Assembly (NCBI GenBank): GCA_905221605.1
Contig: CAJNDS010002315.1
Location: 1 to 20,000 of the forward strand
Direction of reading: 5' to 3'
DNA from: Symbiodinium natans
Lineage: Eukaryota > Sar > Dinophyceae > Suessiales > Symbiodiniaceae
DNA: 20,000 bases
Shown one piece after another: positions 12,101 through 15,749 of the stretch; the first letter of the stretch is position 1; each line of letters starts with the position of its first letter. Below the pieces are notes generated by a model. It made no database searches. It had not been told where the DNA came from and saw only the letters and a list, made by a program, of their open reading frames with translations. The translations under genes and the position numbers were made by a program.

Positions 12101-14011
12101 TCCTGCAGAAACAGAGTCAGCTTATTACTTATTTATGAGGGGTTAGCGTTTAGGGCTTAAGGCTTAGGGTTTAGGGTTTAAGGTTTTGCGTTTACACTAT
12201 GATGAGAGGTGAGCTCGGGCAAGTACCTGAGCGATTCGCGTGGCAAGGCCGTCGACTGGACAACTGCCGCTGGGCCGCTTTTGGTTGAGATCGCTTTGGC
12301 CCTCTTGGTAGCCCAGTGGTACCCTTTTCCTTTTTTTGGGCTCTGGTCCCTTGTAAAGTAACCAACCAAACAAAGGGTGCCCTTATTGTAACATGGTTAT
12401 TGGGCTACTAAGCCCTCATCCCCCCCCCCCCCCCCCCCCCCCCCCTCCAAACCTAAAAGCCGAAACCCCTAAGAGGGGACTGTTTGTTAATGAGCCCAAA
12501 CCCAAATCCTAAAGACTGGTTTCGTCAATCACCCCCCAAGCCCAAAGCCCAAAGCCCTAAGCCCTAAGCCCTAAGCAGGGGACCGTTTTTATACTTGCAG
12601 ATTGGGGCTTTGAGTTGGGGTAAAACTATTCTTCATGTTTAGTTGAGTTTTCTGAATTGGTGAGTGAAAACCTTAAAGAGATTTCAGTTCACTTCTAAAA
12701 ACGGTAGGCTTCACGCTTGCAGAATACAGACGGTCACGCCGCGATGATGTCGAACGTGGGGCAAGGCGGACCTCGGGCGAGTGGCTAGCGTGAAAGCAGC
12801 TTATTCGGACGATCTCGCAAGTTTGTTTCTAATTTTCCGGGTAGGGGTCAAGACAGGGGTGGAGCATTCTAGGTTTGGTGTTGATGGTCTCCAGTGGTCC
12901 TTTGACATCAAGGCCGGGGGTGGGTGGTGGGGGGTGGGGTGCGGGGGGTCACTGTGCCCAAATCACTGGTATTTACAGCGTTTTTTTGCTTCTCTGCGCG
13001 CTCGCAACATACTGCGCAGAGATGTGAAACAACACGCGCTGTCGAAAGCGTCGATGCCTTTGGCGAATATGCCCAAAGCACTCTCACTTCGTCCGAGGCT
13101 CGTGCCCTAAACCCTAAACCCCAAGCCCTAACCCCAATCCCGCTTTATAGCCCCCTTGTATCCCCCTTACACACCCCTCATGGCCCTTTTATAGCCCCCC
13201 TTACACCCCCCTAAAGCCCAGTCGCCGAGGTGAATCTCTATGTGATCAGCGACTGCATTGCGGCTTGCCGAAAGGTGTGTTCGTTATAAAGCCCGAACCC
13301 TTAAACCGTAAACCCTAAACAATAAACCCTAAACCCCAAACCCTAGAACCACCTGAAACCCCCAGGCCCCCCAAGCTGTAAACCGCAAACCCCGAATTTT
13401 GTACATGATGCCGCCTTGCTTGAGAACCCGGCCTAGCTGCGTGACGCCTCCCTGGTATGAAAAACCAACATTTTGTTGCCGCGCCCCCTGTGTTCAGGGT
13501 TTTGAAGGGTTTAGGAGGGTTTAGGTCATATGGTTTGGTGGTCAACAAGTTTTCTTGATCACTCCAACACCCCAGAGGATGCAAAACCCGATTGAGCCCA
13601 GGCTCTAAACCCCTAAATCCCTAAACCCGTAAACCCCTAACCTCTGAACCACTAGACCCCTAAACCCCTAAATCCCGAAACCCTTAAACCTCTAACCTCC
13701 CTAAACCCCTAAACCCCTAAACCCCTAAACCCCTAAACCCCTAAACCCCTTAAACCCATTAACCCCCTAAACCCCTAAACCCCTTAACCCCTAAACCCCT
13801 TAACCCCTAAACCCCTAAACCCCTAAACCCCTAAACCCCTAAACCCTAAATCTAACGGGCTGTCGCCCACAGCCGGGCACGCCCACCAGCAGCAGGACAA
13901 CGGCAGCAAGCACAGCAGCAACAACAACAACAACAACCACCACAAGCAGAAGGAGAAGACTCAGAAGAAAAAGAAGAAGAACAAAAAGAGAGGGAACAAT
14001 CAAAAGAATAA
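131..14011 (+). CDS. Gene A: fragmented multi-exon gene, 5' part outside the window
   Basis: About 40 short islands of unique, codon-like sequence lie between telomere-like arrays and join in phase to about 888 codons. Each starts after AG and ends at GT, GC or in two cases GA, most often at the first base of a GTTTAGGG or GCCCTAA run. The product is not recognised. Visible traits are hydrophobic stretches in the exons at 864-1553, 1662, 2568-2922, 3681, 12209 and 12766, an acidic stretch (SLSDDDTSIEQ) in the exon at 5171, basic loops (MKRRRQELEG at 8491), and a Gln/Glu-rich tail. This suggests a membrane protein with soluble loops, which is inference. I chose splice sites by motif plus phase, so phase agreement is partly built in. 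The island could also hold two or more neighbouring genes. RNA-seq would settle it. Confidence 0.6.
176..323. repeat. C-rich telomere-like intron
   Basis: CCCTAAG, CCCTAAA and CCCCTAAA units between two exons, begun by the GC donor. Confidence 0.8.
324..403 (+). CDS. Gene A exon: GVLNATVVGQTWWADRLINS
   Basis: Acceptor ccccgcag; donor CGG|GTTTAGGG, so the intron starts on the first base of the telomere-like array. Of the three frames only one is both open and protein-like, with GTG, AAC, GCC and CTC codons. This is one of the clearest exons of the window. It is not recognised. Confidence 0.72.
404..863. repeat. Intron with TTTTAAGG 8-mer array
   Basis: Starts GTTTAGGG, passes through GGTTTTG units and then about 23 nearly perfect TTTTAAGG units (about 461-652), then GGGTTTA again. 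From 690 to 863 the sequence is mostly unique AT/G-rich DNA with no gene seen. Confidence 0.85.
864..885 (+). CDS. Gene A micro-exon: LICVVPA
   Basis: A 22-nt island between acceptor ggcctccag and donor T|GTTTAGAC. It links the phases of the exons at 324 and 1500 and gives a hydrophobic run LICVVPAC-LAF across the junction. It is short, so this is only a likely exon. Confidence 0.4.
886..1499. repeat. Intron: G-rich then C-rich telomere-like DNA
   Basis: Diffuse GGGTTTA-like sequence to about 1150, CCCTAAA units at 1190-1285, then about 210 bp of unique, AT-richer DNA with no coding signal before the acceptor at 1499. Confidence 0.6.
1500..1553 (+). CDS. Gene A exon: LAFKMGEWFDWHALRRQ
   Basis: Acceptor gtactttcag; donor A|GTTTAGGG. 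The frame with ATG-GGC-GAG-TGG is the protein-like one. Product unrecognised. Confidence 0.65.
1662..1702 (+). CDS. Gene A exon: EVPLLAIMLRYGS
   Basis: Acceptor cgtccatag; donor TCG|GTGCGTCAAG, a standard GT donor rather than a repeat-derived one. The hydrophobic run VPLLAIML fits a membrane segment. Both ends match the neighbours in phase. Confidence 0.5.
1703..2567. repeat. Intron with telomere-like repeats and a foldback element
   Basis: GGGTTTA-rich to 2260, foldback at 2037-2145, unique part 2265-2395 without convincing coding frame, then CCCTAAAAG units 2395-2490. Confidence 0.6.
2037..2145. mobile_element. Foldback element, MITE-like (family 1, full copy)
   Basis: Arms 2041-2064 and 2116-2139 match in 21 of 24 positions as inverted repeats (ATGTTC, TTAT and CTAACAGTC are shared), flanking TTGG/CCAA and enclosing a G13 run. 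No coding capacity. A half copy lies at 18739-18795. Confidence 0.65.
2568..2607 (+). CDS. Gene A exon: LQAGPLVLWGYTK
   Basis: Acceptor gatcgcag; donor G|GTTTAGGG. All three frames are open over 40 nt. I chose this one because it joins the next exon in phase (codon G+GA). Confidence 0.5.
2807..2922 (+). CDS. Gene A exon: FGATGAPLASAVLALTRGTV
   Basis: Acceptor gaacggcag. The frame is open for 38 codons, with a hydrophobic APLASAVLAL followed by a charged part (VERRRDPGDREP). The donor is AGG|GCTTAGGCCCC, a GC donor leading into a C-rich array. Open frames on the opposite strand here are repeat read-through. Confidence 0.6.
2923..3145. repeat. C-rich intron: CCCTGAA and CCCCAAA arrays
   Basis: Nine CCCTGAA-type units, then eight CCCCAAA units. 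The opposite-strand open frames of 68-120 aa (GFRVQGS repeats) are read-through of this array. Confidence 0.85.
3146..3172 (+). CDS. Gene A micro-exon: ETLQKVDVA
   Basis: 27 nt between acceptor ttgacgcag and donor GCG|GTTAGGG. Nine whole codons, in phase on both sides. Confidence 0.45.
3424..3447 (+). CDS. Gene A micro-exon: DAAIRARR
   Basis: 24 nt between acceptor cccttcag and donor AGG|GTTTAGGG. Eight whole codons; with the previous exon it reads VDVA-DAAIRARR, a plausible charged loop. Confidence 0.42.
3583..3600 (+). CDS. Gene A possible micro-exon: SCWKNR
   Basis: 18 nt between acceptor gcttgcag and donor CGG|GTTTGGGG. Six codons, phase-neutral, so leaving it out would not break the frame. 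Weak. Confidence 0.28.
3681..3734 (+). CDS. Gene A exon: EGITHILFWTSGGLWVLL
   Basis: Acceptor ccccctag; a strongly hydrophobic 18-codon stretch that looks like a membrane helix. The donor is taken as CTT|GTGGGC; the frame would otherwise stop at TGA 3744-3746. A GC donor at 3739 is an alternative. Confidence 0.5.
3839..3897 (+). CDS. Gene A exon: GWIQRARCCYEGLKLPRKP
   Basis: Begins after acceptor cccggag (or after gatccag at 3850, same frame); donor CCCCA|GTTTAGGG. A basic, cysteine-containing loop. Ends on two bases, matching the next exon. Confidence 0.5.
4008..4115 (+). CDS. Gene A exon: AAEFPVINSEARSLLRSAER
   Basis: Acceptor ttctcctcaag; donor GG|GTTTAGGG. 35 codons with good codon structure, ending LPRHLEVV. 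A second acceptor (tgcgtag at 4018) in the same frame is possible. Confidence 0.62.
4116..4217. repeat. Inverted telomere-like intron
   Basis: About nine GGGTTTA units directly followed by TAAACCC-type units; the transcript could fold into a long hairpin that brings the splice sites together. Confidence 0.8.
4218..4305 (+). CDS. Gene A exon: PSHSFVDALGGMPPKRSHSG
   Basis: Acceptor ccctcaacag; donor AGG|GTTTAGGG. 29 codons, the only open frame, joining the previous exon as GG+C. The intron before it is an inverted pair of telomere-like arrays. One of the best-supported exons. Confidence 0.72.
4380..4412 (+). CDS. Gene A exon: QDIYNPGPYLG
   Basis: Acceptor gtacacag; donor GGG|GCCTCC, a GC donor before a C-rich array. 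Eleven codons, in phase on both sides. An acceptor at 4372 gives a different frame and looks worse. Confidence 0.45.
4413..4562. repeat. C-rich telomere-like intron
   Basis: CCCTAAA units, nearly perfect at 4437-4500, then degenerate. Confidence 0.8.
4563..4587 (+). CDS. Gene A micro-exon: FDANSQVL
   Basis: Acceptor gggttcgaag; donor G|GTTTAGGG. 25 nt. With the exon before it reads YLG-FDANSQVL. Confidence 0.45.
4804..4831 (+). CDS. Gene A micro-exon: HDSQILGR
   Basis: Acceptor gtcctctag; donor AA|GCCCTGAC (GC type, followed by a C-rich array). 28 nt, in phase on both sides. Confidence 0.4.
5044..5139 (+). CDS. Gene A exon: LGATEGTKQIIGDDRFVSEF
   Basis: Acceptor cccgctag. 31 codons ending ITVDNKTLPIW, clearly protein-like. 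The donor is taken as GG|GTTAGGG at 5140. Reading on without splicing meets TGA within about 17 codons, so a splice or shift is needed here. Confidence 0.65.
5171..5353 (+). CDS. Gene A longest exon: acidic PEADMASFEIAF region
   Basis: 60 codons reading TTAADENPFVV, NTKEAICPEADMASFEIAF, ASLSDDDTSIEQFLFDLG and KEGIHEMRVDL, the best coding signal of the window. The start after gcgagggag is set by phase; ccacag at 5177 is another acceptor. The donor is AA|GCCCAAA, a GC donor at the edge of a C-rich array. I do not recognise the domain. Confidence 0.72.
5354..5673. repeat. CCCTAAA array in intron
   Basis: Almost pure CCCTAAA from about 5429 to 5629, preceded by a C11 run at 5398. Confidence 0.85.
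5674..5721 (+). CDS. Gene A exon: RRGRQEGERLQWEPS
   Basis: Acceptor cccgccaag; donor GG|GTTCAGG. 15 codons, charged, in phase with both neighbours. Confidence 0.45.
5950..5983 (+). CDS. Gene A exon: HSWSQPNYKSE
   Basis: Acceptor gaaacctcag; donor GAA|GCCCTAA. 11 codons inside a long C-rich stretch (5860-6305) that otherwise lacks unique sequence. Confidence 0.42.
5984..6310. repeat. C-rich intron, CCCTAAAA 8-mers
   Basis: Degenerate 8-nt CCCTAAAA units mixed with 7-mers; no unique sequence. Confidence 0.75.
6311..6417 (+). CDS. Gene A exon: Ala/Lys-rich, AVDAARVLRVEAGSRAW
   Basis: Acceptor ccccggag, then GCC-AAG repeats (AKAKAKATAAGS) and AVDAARVLRVEAGSRAWKWF. The donor is uncertain: CC|GAAACCC (GA type) fits the phase of the next exon. 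Confidence 0.55.
6476..6522 (+). CDS. Gene A possible exon: RLLPAHCKKSPGALK
   Basis: Acceptor tcgggtag; donor G|GTTTTGGG. The only open frame of this island, and it matches the next exon in phase. Confidence 0.38.
6523..6743. repeat. AT-richer intron with TA dinucleotide run
   Basis: Little telomere-like repeat here; a (TA)n run of about 20 nt lies at 6658-6677. No gene seen. Confidence 0.6.
6744..6872 (+). CDS. Gene A exon: SATIVSKRQGATFERVCR
   Basis: Acceptor ttgtttgtag after a pyrimidine/T-rich tract. 42 codons from IRELGSLCCPLKGQMG to GATFERVCR. The donor is taken as G|GCTTAAG, similar to the GC donor at 2923. The open frame continues into repeat, so the end is uncertain. Confidence 0.48.
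6873..7334. repeat. Intron, mixed telomere-like and unique DNA
   Basis: GGGTTTA units to 6965 and scattered CCCTAAA units to 7105; unique DNA 7105-7334 without coding signal, holding a fragment of foldback family 2 at 7272-7303. Confidence 0.5.
7335..7349 (+). CDS. Gene A micro-exon: AYFG
   Basis: 15 nt between acceptor accctttcag and donor G|GTTTAGGG. Joined to the exon at 8491 it reads AYFGAFMKRRRQ. Confidence 0.38.
7350..7811. repeat. Telomere-like arrays, G-rich then C-rich
   Basis: GGGTTTA units 7350-7500, about 120 bp unique with the palindrome GACCCCAACTGGGGTC at 7531, then about 18 near-perfect CCCTAAA units 7674-7811. Confidence 0.8.
7812..8427. mobile_element. Poly-G repeat element, copy 1
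   Basis: Starts ATTTAAGAGCCTCC and ends GGGTCGGCGGACC. CCGCCGACCC near the left end (7834) is inverted at the right end (8415). The middle is about 200 bp of nearly pure G with T every few bases, then a partly C-rich part. Second copy at 15750-16372 with the same ends. It sits inside a gene A intron. Proline- or glycine-rich open frames here are read-through. Confidence 0.68.
8491..8565 (+). CDS. Gene A exon: FMKRRRQELEGVAWAKSLGP
   Basis: Acceptor cttgtttcaag; 24 codons ending SLGPAGGI; donor G|GTGTTGAGGG. Strong codon structure. The intron before it (7350-8490) carries a whole poly-G repeat element. Confidence 0.68.
8581..8825. repeat. CCCCTAAA 8-mer array
   Basis: About 18 units of CCCCTAAA followed by 7-mers (CCCTAAA, CCCTAGA). 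8826-8936 is unique, with palindrome CCCGTAGCTACGGG at 8877, and no gene. Confidence 0.85.
8937..9643. repeat. G-rich intron sequence
   Basis: Near-perfect GGGTTTA at 8938-9008, then degenerate G/T-rich DNA to 9240, unique DNA to 9640. I see no convincing exon. Confidence 0.6.
9644..9676 (+). CDS. Gene A possible exon: EIPFLFLDHG
   Basis: Acceptor gattatccag; 33 nt, phase-neutral between the exons at 8491 and 9847; it would need a GA donor (G|GAACTTAGG). Another frame (RFPFCSWTMGELRKE) is also open. Weak. Confidence 0.28.
9680..9846. repeat. C-rich telomere-like array
   Basis: CCCTAAA and CCCCAAA units leading to the acceptor of the exon at 9847. Confidence 0.8.
9847..9935 (+). CDS. Gene A exon: TYLERGAEIAATEERAITLK
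   Basis: Acceptor gcccgtaag; reads FPRTYLERG then AEIAATEERAITLKQLQDVG; donor GGG|GTTAGGGG. 29 codons, probably helical. Joins the exon at 8491 as G+GC. Well supported. Confidence 0.72.
9936..10332. repeat. Intron with GAT run and C-rich array
   Basis: Short GATGAT run at 9956-9977, T-rich unique DNA to 10185, then CCCAAAA and CCCTAAA units. No gene seen in the unique part. Confidence 0.7.
10333..10422 (+). CDS. Gene A exon: SSLLMKRFTHSRVPADPQEL
   Basis: Acceptor ctcatgtaag; exactly 30 codons ending AGHVQEAIG; donor GGG|GTTGAGGG. Well supported. Confidence 0.68.
10423..11045. repeat. Intron: GCCCTAAA and CCCTTTAAG arrays
   Basis: GGGTTGA/GGGTTTA to 10555; unique DNA 10556-10675; about ten GCCCTAAA 8-mers 10679-10762; then 9-mer CCCTTTAAG units about 10908-10998. 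A phase-compatible island FERIF at 10615 is too weak to call. Confidence 0.7.
11046..11054 (+). CDS. Gene A possible micro-exon: PFR
   Basis: 9 nt between a good acceptor (gatcctttcag) and a GTTGAGGG donor like that at 10423. Phase-neutral, so it can be neither proved nor excluded from sequence. Confidence 0.25.
11179..11193 (+). CDS. Gene A possible micro-exon: ALPAW
   Basis: 15 nt after acceptor tttcctcacag; donor GTTTCCGA. Phase-neutral; the end could lie further right. Confidence 0.3.
11194..11691. repeat. Intron with CCCTAAA array
   Basis: Diffuse G/T-rich DNA, then about 13 perfect CCCTAAA units 11404-11495, then unique DNA without coding signal. Confidence 0.75.
11692..11705 (+). CDS. 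Gene A possible micro-exon: ISRV
   Basis: 14 nt between acceptor gaagctgtag and GC donor CG|GCCCCTAAG. It supplies the two bases needed by the next exon. Confidence 0.27.
11854..11900 (+). CDS. Gene A exon: SSRGGGIGLHFDLTG
   Basis: Acceptor acgccgcag; donor G|GTTTAGCG. Using this donor joins the next exon in frame (G+AC); without splicing the frame runs on as RQVKELLQHTE and does not connect to it. Confidence 0.6.
11965..12080 (+). CDS. Gene A exon: YLLMKFDKVHDHRRTSNKAS
   Basis: Acceptor agggctgag after a 64-nt intron; 38 codons continuing SRIDTGLQAMRRDRKGLF. The donor is taken as TTC|GTGGCC; otherwise the frame ends VAAHA at TGA 12096-12098. Strong codon structure. Confidence 0.66.
12209..12352 (+). 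CDS. Gene A exon with membrane segment: PLLVEIALALLVAQWYPFPF
   Basis: Acceptor gatgagag; 48 codons, first polar (SSGKYLSDSRGKAVDW), then a long hydrophobic run that fits one membrane helix. The donor CTT|GTAAAGTA is a consensus-like GT donor just before TAA 12359-12361, so a terminal exon is the alternative. Confidence 0.6.
12353..12765. other. Intron with poly-C run
   Basis: A C run of about 25 nt at 12420-12445, a few CCCTAAG units near 12560, and otherwise unique DNA. No convincing exon, although IGALSW at 12601 has splice-like ends. Confidence 0.5.
12766..12919 (+). CDS. Gene A exon: YSDDLASLFLIFRVGVKTGV
   Basis: Begins after cgtggggcaag; 51 codons from ADLGRVASVKAAY to RFGVDGLQWSFDIKAG; the donor lies in a G-rich run (G|GTGGGTGG). 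Upstream of the start another frame (TDGHAAMMSNV from 12723) is open, so the start is uncertain. Confidence 0.62.
12979..13101 (+). CDS. Gene A exon: ETTRAVESVDAFGEYAQSTL
   Basis: Acceptor ctggtatttacag; the frame starting FFCFSARSQHTAQRC and ending TSSEA is favoured by codon pattern; a second frame (RFFASLRARNILRRD) is also open. Donor C|GTGCCC. Confidence 0.55.
13222..13274 (+). CDS. Gene A exon: AEVNLYVISDCIAACRK
   Basis: Acceptor aaagcccag; donor AAG|GTGTGTTCG. 17 codons, the only frame that looks like protein. Confidence 0.6.
13437..13454 (+). CDS. Gene A micro-exon: LRDASL
   Basis: 18 nt between acceptor ccggcctag and donor CTG|GTATGAAA. Phase-neutral. Confidence 0.33.
13576..13601 (+). 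CDS. Gene A micro-exon: RMQNPIEP
   Basis: Acceptor caacaccccag; donor AG|GCTCTAAACC, a GC donor at the start of a C-rich array. 26 nt. Confidence 0.35.
13602..13872. repeat. CCCCTAAA array
   Basis: Degenerate then regular CCCCTAAA 8-mers up to about 13850, ahead of the terminal exon of gene A. Confidence 0.85.
13873..14011 (+). CDS. Gene A terminal exon: Gln/Glu-rich tail
   Basis: Acceptor gtcgcccacag. The frame required by phase reads RARPPAAGQRQQ, a Gln run, then EGEDSEEKEEEQKEREQSKE and TAA 14009-14011. The neighbouring frame is also open and reads His/Gln/Asn/Lys-rich to TAG 14067-14069, so the tail could be acidic or basic depending on the previous exon. Open frames on the opposite strand are shadows of this low-complexity run. 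Confidence 0.5.
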
Positions 14012-14181
14012 GAATAAGAAGGACAAAAAAGCACCAACTCGCCCGCGAGAGCTGCGCGGTCTGAACTAGGTGCCTCGTCTGGTCCGCGGGTTTTACCGTA
14101 TATTGGGAGCTAGCACCCACGAGTACAGGGCTGGGAAGACATGAAGGGTCTCGGAGTCCTGATTGGCCGGAGCCTCATACA
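14012..14181. other. Region downstream of gene A
   Basis: Unique DNA between the gene A stop and the hairpin satellite, presumably 3' UTR or spacer. No polyadenylation or other signal that I can identify. Confidence 0.35.
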
Positions 14182-14609
14182 AACACCGTGGAGGTGTTCG
14201 TGGCCACACTTTGGGAGCGTCGTCTACCGTCTTCATGTTCGCAAACACCGTGGAGGTGTTCATGTTCAGAAACACCGTGGAGGTGCATGGCCACACTGTG
14301 GAGGTGTGCATGTACAGTTTTCAAACACCGTGGAGGTTTTCATGTTCAGAAACACCGTGGAGGTGCATGGCCACACTGTGGAAGTGTGCATGTACAGTTT
14401 TCACGTTCGCAAACACCGTGGAGGTGTTCATGTTCAGAAACACCGTGGAGGTGCATGGCCACACTGTGGAAGTGTGCATGTACAGTTTTCACGTTCGCAA
14501 ACACCGTGGAGGTGTTCATGTTCAGCATTTGCAGTCTTCACGTTCGCAAACACCGTGGAGGTGTTCGTGTTCACAAGCACCGTGGAGGCATCCACGGCCA
14601 CACTGTAGA
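14182..14609. repeat. 88-bp tandem satellite made of hairpins
   Basis: Fifteen cores share the loop GTGGA (last one GTAGA). Each 88-bp unit holds three: AACACC-GTGGA-GGTGTT, AACACC-GTGGA-GGTGCA and CACACT-GTGGA-AGTGTG. Spacing 14351/14439, 14372/14460, 14324/14412 and 14412/14500 is 88; one unit lost 8 bp. First and last cores are degenerate. 88 is not a multiple of three and all three + frames are open, so the 148-161 aa frames are not genes. Confidence 0.85.
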
Positions 14610-14820
14610 AGAAACCCGGAACCTTACACCCTAAACTCTAAATCCTAAACCCTAAACCCTAAAGCCTGAAGCCCGACCCCGAGACCGCAGAAACTTCAAA
14701 CCTAAACACTAGACTCTCAACCCTTAGCCTTTAAGCAGGGTTAGGTGGGTCTTAGGGTTTGGGATTTAGGGTCTCAGATCAAGGGTTTAGGTTTTTGACC
14801 TCGAATTGTCACGGGGGTTC
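14610..14820. other. Spacer with scattered telomere-like units
   Basis: CCCTAAA units near 14630-14665, GGGTTTA near 14750-14790, otherwise unique. No gene seen. Confidence 0.5.
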
Positions 14821-14882
14821 ATGCCCCCCCCCCCGGGGTAGCTAAAGCTAAGGCTGGCGCCTAACGGCGTCGGACCACGGGC

Positions 14883-14917
<35 letters not shown>

Positions 14918-15009
14918 ACAAACAAACAAACAAACAAACAAACAAACAAACAAACAAACAAACAAACAAACAAACAAACAAACAAACAAACAAACAAACA
15001 AACAAACAA
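14821..15009 (+). mobile_element. SINE-like module with AAC/AAAC tail
   Basis: A 62-bp module (14821-14882) nearly identical to 15679-15741 is followed directly by about 12 AAC and about 24 AAAC units. A repeated head plus a simple A-rich tail is the layout of a short retroposon. The FVCLFVCL frames on the minus strand are this tail. Confidence 0.5.
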
Positions 15010-15678
15010 CGGAAAGCGCGCGCGCTCGCACTGGTGCGTTTTCCGCCCCCGCGCGCGCGTGCGTGCGCATGTCGAGTGCCATGTTATGGAGTTATGCCAG
15101 CATCCTTCGAAATCCTGCCGCCCGAAACCCTTTCCGGAGCCGCTGATGCTGCTGATGCTCGCCCCCCGGATCCCCAAAGAGAAACGAAGCCTCGATGATG
15201 CGCACCCTGGCCCCCCGCCCGGCCGCGCATCATGAGCATCAGCGGCTCCGGCCTCCAGGCATGCATGGCTTATAGGGGCATATGCCGGCCTCAAAACGGA
15301 AATGTCCGTAACAGCACGAAAACCACGGTATTTACAGCGATTTCTGTGTTTTCCAAGCTCTCAGCCGCATCCGAAACCCGAGACCCAGCCCGCTGATGCT
15401 CATGATGCGCGCTCTTGTGGGGGTCCTTTGGGGTGGCCGATGCCACCCAAAAAACATCAACAACGCGTATTTGGCAAAAGTTGAAAAACCAATTCAATGA
15501 TGCTCTCCGGGGTCGTTTTTGGGACCCCCCATGGGGCGCCCAAAAAATGCGTCCAGGAGCCCAAATTCGGTGGGGAATAGCGCGTTTTTCGCGATAAAAA
15601 ATGTACCTGAAACATGATGCCCTTCGGAAGCCGCATTTGGAGCCGGATGTTGGGGAGCCCCGACCCGGTTGGCGGCAT
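15010..15678. other. Insertion region without telomere-like repeats
   Basis: GC-rich unique DNA with nested inverted repeats: 15134-15160 with 15234-15251, and 15224-15245 with 15390-15411 (22 nt perfect). The minus-strand frame of 122 aa over 15457-15825 crosses two repeat modules and is probably not a gene. No other coding signal. Confidence 0.5.
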
Positions 15679-15741
15679 ATGCCCCCCCCCCCCGGGGTAG
15701 CTAAAGCTAGGGCTGGCGCCTAACGGCGTCGGACCACGGGC
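15679..15741 (+). repeat. 62-bp module, second copy
   Basis: Matches 14821-14882 with one substitution in the unique part (gctaaggc against gctagggc). Here it runs into the poly-G element instead of an AAC tail. Confidence 0.75.
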
Positions 15742-15749
15742 GTGCCCGG

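Noticed and set aside
12968-12980. 13-nt match GGTATTTACAG CG with 15327-15339
   Set aside because: A match of this length is expected by chance in a 20-kb self-comparison.
14182-14609. CRISPR array
   Set aside because: Spacers are themselves repeated and the cores are hairpins in an 88-bp tandem unit, in eukaryotic DNA.
14141-14648. Three overlapping + strand open frames of 148-161 aa
   Set aside because: They are the hairpin satellite read in all three frames; the unit is 88 bp, so no constant protein repeat exists.
14787-15294. Minus-strand frames with FVCLFVCL repeats
   Set aside because: Direct translation of the (AAAC)n tail.
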